From the NCBI GenBank assembly GCA_947462335.1, contig OX381706.1:19878784-19942783 (forward strand): a stretch of 64,000 nucleotides of DNA, in the 5' to 3' direction. The position numbers were made by a program, and so were the translations under genes. Position 1 is the stretch's first letter; each line of letters opens with the position of its first letter. The notes beneath the pieces are model-generated. The model was not told where the DNA came from and ran no database searches. It saw only the letters and a program-made list of their open reading frames with translations. This document shows positions 44,426 through 56,937 of the stretch, piece after piece. Source of the stretch: Harmothoe impar (Eukaryota; Annelida; Polychaeta; Phyllodocida; Polynoidae).

Positions 44426-44929
44426 AGAGAGTTCCCCCTGTAGGTGATATCAGTATAGCATGCATTATGTGTAAAGTAAGGGAATGATTTGCATAATTTT
44501 TATGTTGATCTTAATCATAATTATGGAAAAACACATTGATGCTTTGGAGAATCTTGAGAATTATCTATTAGGGATGCTAGAAAAGGTAAAAGATTCAAAG
44601 TTTTGATATAGTTAAGACAGAACACATATCTGTAGGGCATAGACACCTCTTTTGTGTTTATTTCAATAGTACAATAGCTGCAAGGAAACTCTCATTGGTA
44701 TGACACCCACATTTATGTGTTAACAGATTGTTGCTGAGGACTAGGAATACTCTCATACAGACTTTCAGGACATGGCAGGGATTCCCCTAACCTACAAACC
44801 TGAGAATTAGTGGCATGGACAGTAATTATGCCTTGGCTCAGAACCCAGTGAGCTCATCCTGCAGTGAAGTATAGGTTATAGTGCACAAGCTAACTCTGAA
44901 GGGCTGCATTATTAGTGCTTTAAGGTGCT

Positions 44930-45125
44930 ATGCTCTATGTGATCATAATGAATGAATTCAGCCTTGGTAAGTGTATTCTCCTAACTGTTAATACATTGCC
45001 AAAGGGTCGGCGTGATGTATGAAGGCAGTCTTGACGAATAGACTCGCCAGGTTTACATTCATGCATTATGCTGACAAAAGGATTGAAGCACATTTAAAGT
45101 AGTTTGCAACAAATAAAGGGTTAAC
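44930..45125. repeat. Same family, second member
   Basis: Starts gctttaaggtgctatgctc and contains gccaaagggtcggcgtgatg, the cgccaggtttacattcatgc core and a final aaagggttaa. Confidence 0.5.
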
Positions 45126-46161
45126 TATTCTAGGGTTGTGAATTTGACTACACTAGACTCGTCATTTGATGTTGGCCACCACCTGGGCTAACATTGTCAG
45201 TTAGATGAGTCTAGTGTTGTATTGTGGAATGGTAGCTTGGTAGGTCCTCAGGTAGACAACCTTTAACTCGTTTATTTTATGACCGTCACTTAAAAGACCC
45301 TAAACTCTTCTTGTAAGACAACCATTTGACAAGTTTGGATCCCTTCATTTTATCAGTGTATACATGTACTGTATGCATTAAATCTTCACTCATGGTGTAA
45401 CACTGGAGGTCCCAGCAACTATTGGGGTGTAACATGACTAATGGCATGTGTCATCCTCAACAGTCATTAGCGGGGGGTTATAGAGGCCTAGTGGTTGTGT
45501 TTATTTATAAATAGCAAATTAAGGATTATTGCGCTGACGCACAGTATTTGTAGGTGCCCTGGATTTTTTTTTGTGCTCTCCTTCGCACCATCTTTTTTTA
45601 AAAATGTGTCTGAATGGCATAGGTCGCAGATTGAAGACTTGGCCATGAGTCGAGTTTGGAGTTTAGATCTGATATATGGGGAGCATTGAGCTGTGTTAAG
45701 CTATGTGACATCTTTATGTGTTATACAAACGTCTGGTTCGTTTGCCAGCCTTATTTAAATCATTGTGAAAATGGATTAACGCAAATAAACACGTCCAAAA
45801 AAGTGCATGGCACCAAGGCAACTTTAATCAACAAATACATATATGAATTTCAGCTTTTATTCAGTGTCTGTTATTAGAAATTATTGTGGTTCAGAAAGAG
45901 TAAAATGAGTATTTGACAATACAAAATATCACAGTAAGGCAACCACTTTGAACTGCTGCGCCACTAAATTCAATGAGGCGACATATGCATTTTCCGACAT
46001 TTTGGAGATAAAGGAAAATAGTCATAATAAGACAAGATCATTTCTCAAAACCAACTGGGCGACATGGTCATTTCTTAAAATCGACACGGGACATATGCCC
46101 CCCCCCCTAAAATAATGCATACAGAGATGTTGCTGTGTTATATCCAAAGACGAGAAGAGTT
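45126..46161. other. Intergenic region, 3' of the minus-strand gene
   Basis: No gene seen. A minus-strand AATAAA (tttatt at about 45857) is the likely polyadenylation signal of the gene at 46162-46926. A repeat at 46050-46080 resembles 5896-5925. Confidence 0.45.
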
Positions 46162-46926
46162 CTAAATGGGTGAGGCTGTAGCCTCTTCATAGGTTGGAGG
46201 ATCCCTTGGTAACTCCCCGTCAGTATGGTGCTGTAAATTGGCAGCACTTAAAATATGACTAATTGGTGGTCCCGGGGAAAAGTTGAAGCTGCTCTCGGCA
46301 ATGCTGGTGTAAGGTGGCGGCAGTAGAACTATGCCACAGATGCTGTCACCACACCTCTGGGATGCTCTACTTGTTGGGAGTGTTCGGAAATCCTGCTTAA
46401 CGAACACCCTGAGGTATAAAAGTACCATGAGCCCCACTGAGACAGCTAGCACACCACCAGTGCAGATACAGAGTAACTTTGGGTTGGCAAAGTTCAGTCC
46501 AAACCCCATCCCTGCAGCATAGAAACCTAGGGACACGTCCCAGATAGCTGCCTTGTAGTACGCCAACAATTGGAGGGGTCCCTGTCCGATTGACGCTGCG
46601 TCTTTGCGGTGCTTGACGTAGATGAATGACGTACATCCTGCAAGGCACGTCCCCATGATGAGCAGGCCGATGCCTAAGGACTTGACAAAGACTGCACCAT
46701 TAGCCTCGGAGTTCTCCAACCAAAGGACCTCAATAAGGGTGAGGGCTATGCCTATAAAGGCCAATGTTCCTCCATAGACAATAGTCCTCACCAGACGTCG
46801 CCTTGAGCGGTTGGTGCCACAGCAGCAGTTTGCTGCGTCACATGACGTACATCCGGGACCTGCTTCAAGGTCACGTGTTGCAGCAGGAGATGCTGCTATA
46901 TTATGTCCACTTCCGGGCAGCGACAT
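46162..46926 (-). CDS. Four-transmembrane protein with PPxY motifs, second member
   Basis: ORF of 254 residues with a Cys-rich N-terminal segment (CTSCDAANCCCG, 26-37), a basic patch (RSRRR), four predicted membrane segments (about 46-70, 80-104, 125-146 and 150-175), and a tail with PPPYTS (203-208) and PPTYEEA (243-249). The architecture matches the protein at 37905-38714. Possible adaptor for NEDD4-family ubiquitin ligases. A TATA-like or pyrimidine-poor acceptor region lies just upstream at 46945-46955, so a 5' UTR intron is possible. Confidence 0.78.
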   Translation of the reverse strand: MSLPGSGHNIAASPAATRDLEAGPGCTSCDAANCCCGTNRSRRRLVRTIVYGGTLAFIGIALTLIEVLWLENSEANGAVFVKSLGIGLLIMGTCLAGCTSFIYVKHRKDAASIGQGPLQLLAYYKAAIWDVSLGFYAAGMGFGLNFANPKLLCICTGGVLAVSVGLMVLLYLRVFVKQDFRTLPTSRASQRCGDSICGIVLLPPPYTSIAESSFNFSPGPPISHILSAANLQHHTDGELPRDPPTYEEATASPI

Positions 46927-47117
46927 CTCACGGGTGAACTCTCTATAAAAAGGGGAAATAAATATGAGTTAGAACTTGAACCCCTGCACCCCGCTATTTA
47001 CTACTTGATGCATCATGCACTAACAGGGGACATGGGATCTATCCCCCGACCCCCACCACCCAGACTCAACCTTATTCGGTTCAACGTCTTCTTGGTTATT
47101 CCCTCCGAGTATACCAC

Positions 47118-47330
47118 ACACCCCTCTTTAGTGCTTTAAAAGTATGCATTTTGTCCCTTAACGTTACCATTCCCGAATGCAGCCCTGGACAGTCAGGGCT
47201 GCATTCAATACGACCTGTCGACTTGTCCGGAGTGAATCAACCCCGTATGTTGTGCATGATGCCAGGGTTACATCCATACACCATGACGATAGGGCAGAAA
47301 GCATAAAAGCACTCTTAAGAGGTCCTTAAG
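47118..47330. repeat. TTAA/tgcattc repeat family, third member
   Basis: Contains cgaatgcagccctggacag and its inverse ctgtcagggctgcattc as a tight hairpin, with outer arms agtgctttaaaagtatgc and gcataaaagcactcttaa. Confidence 0.55.
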
Positions 47331-48051
47331 AGATACCCCATTGCACCATTACAAGACGCTATATACAAGGCACATAATCTCGGTCAGGATCAGGGTACAA
47401 GTGCAGATGTGTGCCAATGACCGGTGGGAGGATAGGTGCCAGGGTCACAATCCCGGATCAGAGCCCATGTATAAGGACCTCCAGGAAATGGGCCGTGACT
47501 GTCTACATACAAAACTTGAACACACCCCAAATGACAAGTAGCTCACCCAGATACTTGGGTTCAGTGGCCACCAGATACTTCTACAGCATTATACACCTCA
47601 CGACGATATCATATTAGGATCTTTGTAACTAGGATCTTAGATTTACATGTAGTTGTAGCACATTGATCCAAAGCCATTAGCTAATGATCAAAACGGGAAA
47701 ATGGGATGAAATATGCTTATGGTTACATGCCTACGTGTGTAACTGTGAACCATGATACAGAAATGCCAGCTTTCCTACTTTTGCATGAATTCCTACTTTT
47801 TCGCTGGGATTTCGGTATTGAACTACTGGTATGTTAAATTCCTACATAAAGATTATGATTATGATTTATAATGGTATTTAGTTGAGATTTAGAATGGCAT
47901 CTCTGCATATAGCTACATCATGACAAACACTGAGACTGTGTGTGTGTGTGGGGGGGGGGATCATTGCAGAATTGGGACTGCAAAACACAGACGTGGAGGT
48001 GTAGACCTAATTAGGTTGACATGCATGTATACATTTTGTAACGTACCTTTC
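47331..48051. other. Intergenic, no gene seen
   Basis: Only short ORFs without splice or family support; a short (GT)n/(G)n tract lies at about 47939-47959. Confidence 0.4.
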
Positions 48052-48235
48052 CTGTCTGCATGTCCCAGGGCTGACCCAGGGACGGACGCTGAGAGAACGG
48101 CCTGGCCGTCCGTGTCGGCCTATGCTGTAAGATGCTGCCCTCCGCTGACTCCATTGTCCATAAAACCTGGACAAAGCCTGAGTTCTGCCCAATGCATATA
48201 CTCTTGGGGCTGCCCTGTACCTGGACGTTCTTGTC
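48052..48235 (-). other. Possible 5' exon of a minus-strand gene
   Basis: Minus-strand segment open in one frame between an acceptor-like tgacaag and a donor AAAG/GTACGT. Joining it to the sequence before the ATG at 46926 puts a stop between them, so if it is an exon of that gene it is 5' UTR. Weak. Confidence 0.25.
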
Positions 48236-48339
48236 ATTGTAGATGTTTATTGGTAGCTATAGGAGAAATGAATGTGAACTGTTTTTCATATTTGGAAACA
48301 AAGTACATTTGCATACATTTTGTACATTAACCTATATGG

Positions 48340-48341
<2 letters not shown>

Positions 48342-48407
<66 letters not shown>

Positions 48408-48430
48408 GAGAGAGAAACAGAGAGAGAGAG

Positions 48431-48478
<48 letters not shown>

Positions 48479-48490
48479 AGAGAGCCAGAG
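48342..48490. repeat. (GA)n microsatellite with acaga interruptions
   Basis: Near-pure GA repeats; the Arg-Glu and Ser-Leu ORFs on it are artefacts. Confidence 0.95.
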
Positions 48491-48803
48491 GAGAGAAAAC
48501 AGAGAGCCAGAGGAGAGACAGAGAAAGACATCTAATCTAATGCCATATATACACACGTATTTCACATGACATAGAAGCTAAATAAGGTTGATGTCATTAA
48601 AAAGTCTTTACTCACCGACAGGTCTAGTTGCTCTATTAGTGTGAAGTGGTGAGTACCTGACGTCAAGCAATTACGTCCCTATGACATACAACTAAGGTGA
48701 GGATGGTGTGTGCTGCTGCATGTATAGCAGCCTCTTCATGGTTTAAAGCCCATCCAGGGCATGGTGCCGCCACCCCTCCCCCACCTGCCCTCTATCCCTT
48801 TAA

Positions 48804-49017
48804 GGGCCATAAAACGGCTTAATAACGCTGCAATGCATTATGCTCCTTATCGTCATGCAGCCCCGGTGGGTAATCAAGCGTCATGCCGATCCTACGGGGT
48901 TGATCCACTGCCGAAGGGTCGGCATGAGGTATGAATGAAGCCCTGGAGAATAGATTCGCCAGGGCTGCATTTATGATGACAAAGGGCATAGAAAAGTAAA
49001 TCACTTTGGTGTGGGCC
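48804..49017. mobile_element. 214-bp TTAA-flanked palindromic MITE
   Basis: Flanked by TTAA at 48800-48803 and 49018-49021, with ends GGGCC / GGGCC in inverse orientation. The interior folds: cgtcatgccgatcct pairs with agggtcggcatgag, and the outer gcagccc with gggctgc. Confidence 0.65.
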
Positions 49018-49021
49018 TTAA

Positions 49022-50161
49022 AGGGTTAGCTTATATGAATACCGATGGGGGAGAAATACGTTTTGAAGTTGCATAGTTCTAGTTTAAACACTGCTCCTAC
49101 ATAACTTATATGTATCCTATCATCTTCACGTTCCAGTTCAGTTTTTTCATTACAATATTATACTTATGCCAAAAAAAAAAGGTATGTTTCAGGTAACATG
49201 GAAAGAAAATGTTGGGTCGATTTATTTTTTTAAAACCTTTTTTCTTAGGCATGAAAGTACTAGCCAGCCTCTCCGAAGACCCTAAAATTGACCCAAAAAA
49301 GGGTAAAAATACGGAAATGAGCATCAACAATTGATCCTACATCAATAGGGACAATTATATATAATTCTTTGGCGATCTGTGCTTTGTATCCAGTTACTTC
49401 GGCCTTGCACCATCCATATATTGTCAATCTGTGAATTTAGTAGTTAAACCACAGCTATAACTCTGTACGCATTATATTTGTGACAGTCTAGGCTGATCAC
49501 GAGTCGCAGGTCTGTCTATGAGTGTACTCAGCCGTGACTAAACCAGGTTTTGAGATTACAGATAAAATGGGTAGCGTCTAGTCACTTGGCAGGTTTGTCC
49601 CTTGTAGCATAAACCACCCCTACATCGTCCATACACCACTCGTACATCATGCATCATGCATAAACCACCCATACATCATCCATAAACATAGTAACAATGT
49701 TACAAGCCTTGAACCTCATTTAATGACACCTGAAGAGACCAAATAAGGTCGAAACCTTTATCTCCCACCAAATATAGCACATAGGCCTATATCCTCTAGA
49801 CATATGTTTAGAGACTGACATCCTAGACTGTGAGAGTAATCACTCTCCAAGCCTAGGAGTTTTCAGATCTCCACATCTGAATCCATGGTGATGAATCCAT
49901 CATCTGATTATGACATCAGAGGTTACTATGGGGACAGCCCTGACAACGGAAGTTGACTTCAAGGAGGCGAGTATGGCAACCAACCAGTAGATCCAAGGTA
50001 GTGTCGAGGTACAGATGCATCCAAACAGTCGTCACTTAAGATCGTCCATAAACCACCCATACATCGTACGTACACCAACAATACATCGTCCATAAACCAC
50101 CCATACATCATCCATACACCACTCATACATCATGCATGTATTTAATTTTATGTCATCCAGG
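49022..50161. other. Intergenic, with ccacccatacatc minisatellite
   Basis: Short degenerate repeats of the type ccacccatacatcgtccata at 49610-49690 and 50040-50145. No gene supported. Confidence 0.5.
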
Positions 50162-50163
50162 GA

Positions 50164-50402
50164 TGTGTCTCATGAAATTGGGTCAATGTGAATGTTTTTG
50201 ACTGGGTGCCATCTTTGACAGAAAACGGTTTATTTAGGGCAGGAAAAGATTTATATGGAGATATAACCACCATTTTCTTTTATTCTATCTGTTACATATC
50301 AAAGAAGAAATTTATTTTTCTTGAATCTTTTTTTATGGTGGCCAGTCAAAGATGGAACCTGGTCAAAGACGTTCACTCTGGCCCGATGTCATGAGACACG
50401 GC
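50164..50402. mobile_element. 240-bp inverted-repeat element
   Basis: Imperfect terminal arms: gtgtctcatgaaattggg at the left and its inverse, with cccgatgtcatgagacac, at the right. The interior resembles 35811-35870. Confidence 0.55.
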
Positions 50403-50640
50403 CCAATACATTTGCCTACATTGATTATGTTGTGTTGCTTTCACATCTGGGACTATATGGGTGATAATGTATCAATACAGAGATAAAATCTACGATTCTA
50501 TCAACAACATCAAGATATCGTTCAGAAAATACTTTATTTTCAGTTTCTACAAGATTCATAACATGACATACACATATCTCATTTATTCATTGTCTACCCA
50601 GCCGTATTTACAATTGCCTACACGCGACTACAAGTTACTG

Positions 50641-53600
50641 CTATCTTTTGCCTAACATGGCTTCAAAATCTGGCGAACAAACAAGTTTATAATTAGTGTG
50701 TCCCAGGACTGTCATATCCCCTCCGTCCTCATCCAGTTTAACGGTGACCAGGTCCTGAAACAATAAAAACAAGACATTTACAGAATTTCAGACACACTAT
50801 GTGATATCAATATCTGAATAAGAAATTCAATAAACTCCTAAATAGCACTACGATTACCTTTTAGATATGATATGAACAAACTATGTAGTCCTATGTAACT
50901 GACTGTAATAGATCGTTGAGGACGGTATAGTGCTTTGATGTGCTGTGCCCTTTATCGTCATAACTGCAGCTCGCCAGGGCTATATTCATGCATCATGCCG
51001 ACCCTACAGGGTTAATACCCTACAGAAGGGTCGGCATGATGCACCCATGCAGTTCTTGCAATTATCTTGCCAGGGCTGCATTCAAGCATCATGACTTTAA
51101 TTCATTTCAAGGACTGTCTGATGCCTTAATGCATCATGCCCTTGGTCGTCATGATGTATTAATGCAGCCCTGCCAGTTGAGATACGCCGGAAGCATTGTC
51201 CTGATGCAGCAATGCAGCCCCGCGAGTTACTCGCCGGGGCTGCATTGGGGCATAATGATGACAAATCATCTTTTAGGGACGTGCCATCCTTAAAGCATTA
51301 AGGGAGGGTCGGCATGATGCACCGAAGCACCAGAGGCGAGTTACTCGCTACTCCATACCCACAGTGTGCTTACCTGTAGGAAGCCTGCTGGTGTGCCCAT
51401 GTCCACGTCCAGGGACATGTCCCCCAGCTGCAGGGTGGTGCGGCCAGACTTGTGGATGCGCAGCTTCCCGATGTGGCCCTCGTTAAAGTCGATCAACGAA
51501 CACTGACTTAACCTCTGGGCCAACTTCTCCTGCAACACAAGGCGACACTCTTTGTTATTAGGCCACACCAAATTAAAAAGTTGGTCTACGGATTTCCCGC
51601 ACCATATTTTCAAAAATGGAATTTTTTTTTTTTTGAAAAAAATTGTGTCTATGGACTGCGCCCGCATCATTTTCTGAGAAATTGGATTTTTTTTTTTTTT
51701 TTTTTTGGTGGCCTTTTCTGCCATCGTTAGCCAGAAAATATCAGTTTGTACAAATTTGACAATGATTTTCCCTCGGGAAAAAAAAAAAATTCGTCCGCCC
51801 GCCTAATTAAAGGTTGAAATCCATAGACAAAAAAAAATTTAAAAAATTCGCCCTCCCGCACCTATTTTTGGAAAACAAAATCCATAGACCAACTTTTTAA
51901 TTTGGTGTGGCCTTAGGATATTATTAGTATTTAAAGAAAATAATTATAAAAGAATGGAAAATTTGTCAAATTTTACAAAGATTAGCTCATGCTAACTACT
52001 CAATAATACTATCGCCCCTTTTTTTATATATTTTTAAATATTCCTTTTGATACAATATTCTCATAGCTTCCACGTGGAACAAAAAGCATGGAAATACAAG
52101 TACATGCTCGCCATGATACACCCTTTCTCTCAAACACTGAATGGGTATCAGCTTAAGACTTATAAACCTTACCTCCTCGGCCTTTTCTTCTTCTGTGGGT
52201 GCTAGTGGGTCTATGGTGGCCGGGCCTGGTTTGGGGTTGTGTCTGCTCCTGTCCCTCTCCCTGTCTATGTCCTTAAGGGGAGGGTTACCGGGAAGCACGT
52301 CTGGTAATTGGACGAAGATGAGCTCTCCCTCCTCTGCAAAATAAACATCTATGTATTTTTGAATCTCATCTATTTACAAAAAAACATTTTAATATAGGCA
52401 AATTTGATTTTAAAAAGCTTGCTATTAATCTACGTTATTCATAACCCAAATGATAATTAAAAGAATAATGTTTCGACCAAATTAACACAATTTCAGAGTT
52501 AATTTTTGTCATAGTGCGGCTATTAGTATTACAGTACATACATATCAAAAAAATTTTAACCCACAGGTTTTACGCAAACCAAACCTCTAGTGCAGCTTAT
52601 ACACATTTCTTGAAGTCTAGGTGCAGTTTATTCGAGAGTTTTAGAAGTGCATGTGTATATTACTATTTCCTGTACTAAATTTGCCATAATAATACCTCAG
52701 GAGTGTGAGGAGAGGGCTCCCGTCCTGTCATGTATAAGAGAGGGTTCTACAGGAAAGTCGCTTATTCAAGATCCATCTTTATTTCAAGACCCTCATACCT
52801 GCGCTTACTCAAACCCTGGGACTTAAACGTGACTGTGTGGTATACGGTATTTCACAATGTCTAAGTGCAGGTTATACGCGAGATGCATGCACGGTAGGCT
52901 GTTCGCTTACCTGACTTGGAGGCGCTGGAGAAGAGCTCGGCACACGTCCGTACAGCGGCGGCAGGTTTGGCGGAGGCAGACACACCTGGTGCCGGGCCCG
53001 GCGTACTGTCCTCCATTGTCACGTCATCAACGTCACCAGCTTCCTCTTTCACTGTCAAGTGTGACGTACATATAAAACTCATTAACATCTTTGTACCCGC
53101 CATATCCCTCAGCTATATACTTTGTTACTAGGTATGTTTTCTCATATATGTATATCATATTTTACAACACTTTGGTATTTATTTCTGGGTTCCAACAATA
53201 TGAAAATCGCATATATAACTATATATATATAGAACTAACCTTGGGGAATAGCAGGCGTGGGCTCCGGTTTTGGCTCTTTTTTAATCCCCATTGGCAGTCT
53301 GATGGGTGTCATTAAAGGGTCCTCTCCACCTAGGTCCTCATCCACCGTAAACTGACAAAAGAATAAGTCGTTATATATTCATATACTAAAATCGCCTCTC
53401 TCTGTACAAAGTGCTAGTGCTGGGTTTAATTCTCCATCAGAACTCCTACAGAGTTGATGTAGATCATAACACGAACCCAAATTACATTTTCATATCTTAA
53501 ATATGTTTTGTCAAACAATCCCCTTCAAAATGTCATGCTCCATTATTTTTCTAGTCTTAAATGATTAACCCATTTTATTTTTTCTAGTCTGAAGCCCATT

Positions 53601-55258
53601 TTATTTAAAATCTAGGTTTTGCCATGTGAAAGCTATAACATGTACTTACATCATCTCTAAGAATGAAGTCGAGGATTTTCTTGGTATCATCTGCATCCGT
53701 TCCTTCCTGTTTGAAACCACCGAGACGCCCAATGCCGCCTCCGCCACCGCCCCCACCTCCTCCGCCGCCGCCCCCACCTCCGCGACCGCCGGACCTTCCA
53801 CCCGCAGACTCCCTATCGCCATAGGCTCCTGAAAAAAAATAAATTATTTTTTCTATTATTGTCTAAATACACGGTTGGCCAGAGATACCACGCCCTGGTC
53901 AATAATACGAAATGAAATCTTCCCATTTTCCTTAGATTTCTATATGAAATTGATTCAAGAGATCCTTGGGGGAAAAGTAGGAGTTGTTGTAAAAGTAGTG
54001 AAAGTGGCATCTCTGCTTAGCCTGGGGGACCACATCCAGTGAAGTAACCCACGATTGTGATCTGATGATATACTAGACTACATGTATATCGGCGCTAGAT
54101 TACCGGGTAATAATTCCCCATCTTCCTTGTGCACTTAGCCACTTAAAGTGGCATGATCACCGAATGTTTCCCATTCACATTTCTAGTACGGTTCTAGTCT
54201 ACTATATGGTTAAGTACGAATAATGATATATTTTAGATTTTACATACCTGGTTTTACAGTTCGTTCAGCCGGTCCCTGCTCAAAGATGGAATGTGACTGG
54301 ATCACCTCGCCACGCCCCCGGCCCCTGCCCCGGCCACGACCGCGGTGGTCCCGGTCCCGACCACGCCCACTCGGGGCCTCATGCTGCTGTTTAGGTTTTT
54401 TGGGTTCTGTTGGAGCTCTGGAATGGGGGCATGGATATACATATAGAAGGAAATATAAAGATTAAAAGGTTTTGCTATGTTCAAAAAGTTCTAATATACT
54501 GCTGAACTTCCCATACATCATTACAATATTCACGCACCTACCTATTTATGATTAATTGGTAATCAAAGTTTGCATATGAATGGAACATCTAGGTCGTTAG
54601 GTTTCATTACGTGTACTATGATATCTGTGAAAATACGGTGGTAGTTTGACTTACTCTTCCTTCTTTCTTCTGGCTGGAATGTTGGGTACAAAACTCTTCT
54701 TTGGCACTCCTCCTAATGTGAGGTCTCTAGGAGTCCTGATGGACGGTAACCTGAAATAAAGGGTACATGCTTTCTGTCAGTACAATCCGCAAACAGTGAA
54801 CCATAATAATAATGATTATAATTTGAAAAAAAGTTGACTTCGTGCTGTAAGGTTGATGCCTCTCGACTCAAGCTCCGTCTTGAATTTCTACAGTAAACCA
54901 TAGGAAATCCTGTAGGAAATTATCAAATTTATCAAAATTCAATACAGAAATTCCAACAAAATAGTAGGAAATCCTGTAAAGGTAGGAAAAGTGGCATTTC
55001 TGATTCATATTTACAAATTCTTTTTTTTGGGCTGAAATCCACTTTAGCGAAATGATCCTTCGCTGGCCTCTAGCTCATAGTCATAATAGCGCAAAATTTT
55101 GAATGGCAGCCCCACTGGGTATGACTCTTGGTCCCTATGTATTGCATGGACACATACCTGTTTCCACGACCGGCAGGAACCCCGCGGCGCCCGATGAGCC
55201 CCCGGGGAATGGCGGCAGGGGCTGTGGGTTGTGCTGGTTCTGATGTGTTGTCAGCCAT
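50641..55258 (-). CDS. POLR3D: RNA polymerase III subunit RPC4, nine exons, 409 residues
   Basis: Exons (minus): 55258-55158, 54750-54655, 54417-54248, 53828-53650, 53351-53240, 53051-52911, 52333-52173, 51529-51374, 50754-50641, total 1230 nt in frame. RPC4 is a nuclear Pol III subunit that pairs with RPC5 and acts in initiation, termination and reinitiation. Diagnostic segments: RGLIGRRG (exon 1), RDLTLGGVPKKSFVPNI (exon 2), the RG-rich run then EVIQSHSIFEQGPAE (exon 3), and the C-terminal domain GHIGKLRIHKSGR, LDVDMGTPAGFLQ and TVLGHTNYKLVCSPDFE (exons 8-9). Length is close to the human 398 residues. Exon 4 encodes an unusual uninterrupted run of about 15 glycines. Minus-strand AATAAA at about 50531. 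Confidence 0.95.
50925..51330. repeat. TTAA/tgcattc repeat family, compound copy in POLR3D intron 8
   Basis: Several alternating inverted blocks of catcatgccgaccct / agggtcggcatgatgc and gccagggctgcattc / aatgcagccctgcc, as if two members inserted together. Confidence 0.6.
51561..51912. mobile_element. 352-bp Harbinger-type MITE in POLR3D intron 7
   Basis: Ends GGCCACACCAAATTAAAAAG and its inverse, flanked by TTA at 51558-51560 and 51913-51915. TTA duplication and GGCC-type ends are typical of PIF/Harbinger MITEs. The interior is A/T homopolymer-rich. Confidence 0.8.
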
Positions 55259-56937
55259 TACGATGACTGTATCCACTACCGTGCTGTAGCAAGATTAATC
55301 TTCAAATAAACATGAACATATTTAAGTACTAGTCAAATGTATGTGGTTTCAAATCTCAAATATAAACAATGGTTCTACATCTGGACAGCGACATGTACCA
55401 GTACCAGCACCGTAAATTCTGTAGAAGCTGCGGCTAGTACTTGAGTCGGATCGTCGGTGCCCAAAATCGACTTAAAGGTGAATTTTTATGTCGCAGTACC
55501 GGGGTATCCGGTATAGTCTAACTAGATTTTCAATTTTGAGACCTTCTCTCAGGCTTATAAGTTATAGCCTAAGCGTATAGCATTTATCTAAGTTAGGTGT
55601 GCGGCTAATAGGCCTACGCAAGTTAGGTTGGTACGCAAGAACGTAGTACCGGGTTACATGTACTACATTAACAATGTCATTTGTCTCGCTGGTTGAAGTT
55701 AAAATTATTTTCGATATACATTACTGCGGTGCAGTTTTGGATGTGTATTGGGAAATAGGCCTACACATCCAGCTACAAATAATCTCTAGGACTTAGAAGC
55801 TCTAGTCTAGAATCTAGCGGAGAGAGTAGTATACAGCATCTCACTACACTAGTGTCTAGACTGGTCTAGCCTCTAGGCTCTAGGAGGGCAGGCTGATACC
55901 ATTCAAGGCCATTTCTGTATAATTGCACAGAATAGGTCCTTATTCTGTGCCTTCTTAGGGAGTTATCATTTTTTAACAACAGGGGGGGGTGGTGGGTTTC
56001 CGCGCGGAGCGCGCGGAATTTTTTACACCCCCCGGTCAAGGGGTCAACATTTTTTACCCCCCCCCCCTTAGGGTCGAAAATCGGCTCGCGCGCAGGCCCT
56101 TTGAAGGATAGTAACACGCGGGCTTTTTGGCTCAAAACAGGTTAAATTTTTTTGCCCCCCCCCCCAAGAGGGGTCCAAATTTGTTTGCCCCCCCCCCGGT
56201 CAAGGGGCCCACATTTTTTTGCCCCCCCCCCAAACCCACCACCCCCCCCTGTTGATAATAAATGATCACTCCCTTAGGCCTATAGTAGTGGGACAGGAGC
56301 TGGAACAATTATAGGTCTAACTGTTAAGGCTAGGTTACAAAGTGTGTATACAATGTATAAGTAATATTGAAAACAAAAAGTGTAGTGTGAAAATAGTGTC
56401 ACTGACTGTCACTCTAGTGTCACGCCTGTCTTTGCAGTGACACTGTTCTGTGGAGAAAATGTGACCCCTGTCTGTTTAATAAACCTACCCTACAACATGT
56501 CATATCTTCAATAAATACCTTATATATGTGTGGCTTTATCTGTGGTGACACGTCGATATGCATTTAGTCTTTTTGTATCAATTGCCATGTGTGCCGAACA
56601 TGCTGAAATGCCTAACGGAAGTTGTGAACCGCTAAATCGTCAGTAGCGCGGTTCTAGATTTTAAGACGCATATAAATAAATTTGACATTATAGATATAAT
56701 TCGATCTTCACATAGAATACACATACACATCTTATTTTACTTTATATGTATGCTATTATGGACAAGTATATTGATATGGCTATTTAATAATCGTAGAATT
56801 CCGAAAAGAACTCCTATTCTCGCAGATCCGTTTTTGGCATAGAATACACTGCATTGCTCGTGATAAACATCACAAAGAGGATTTCCACTCGCGGTTCGAG
56901 TAGCGCAGTGAGGTTTGTCATCTGTCAGGTATTCAAA
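55259..56937. promoter_or_regulatory. Divergent intergenic region between POLR3D and CCP110
   Basis: The only sequence between two housekeeping genes transcribed outward, so it should hold both promoters. Much of it is occupied by the element at 55956-56276. No TATA box stands out near either ATG. Confidence 0.5.
55956..56276. mobile_element. ttaacaacaggggg-family MITE, fullest copy
   Basis: Arms tagggagttatcattttttaacaacag at the left and the inverse at the right (ctgttgataataaatgatcactccctta). Between them G- and C-runs and repeated ggtcaaggggtc blocks. It belongs to the family at 8244-8504. Confidence 0.7.

Noticed and set aside
48286..48565. Arg-Glu and Ser-Leu repeat ORFs
   Set aside because: Translation of the (GA)n microsatellite.
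51341..51724. 127-codon minus-strand ORF as a single exon
   Set aside because: Only 51374-51529 is the POLR3D exon; the rest runs into the intron and the Harbinger-type MITE.
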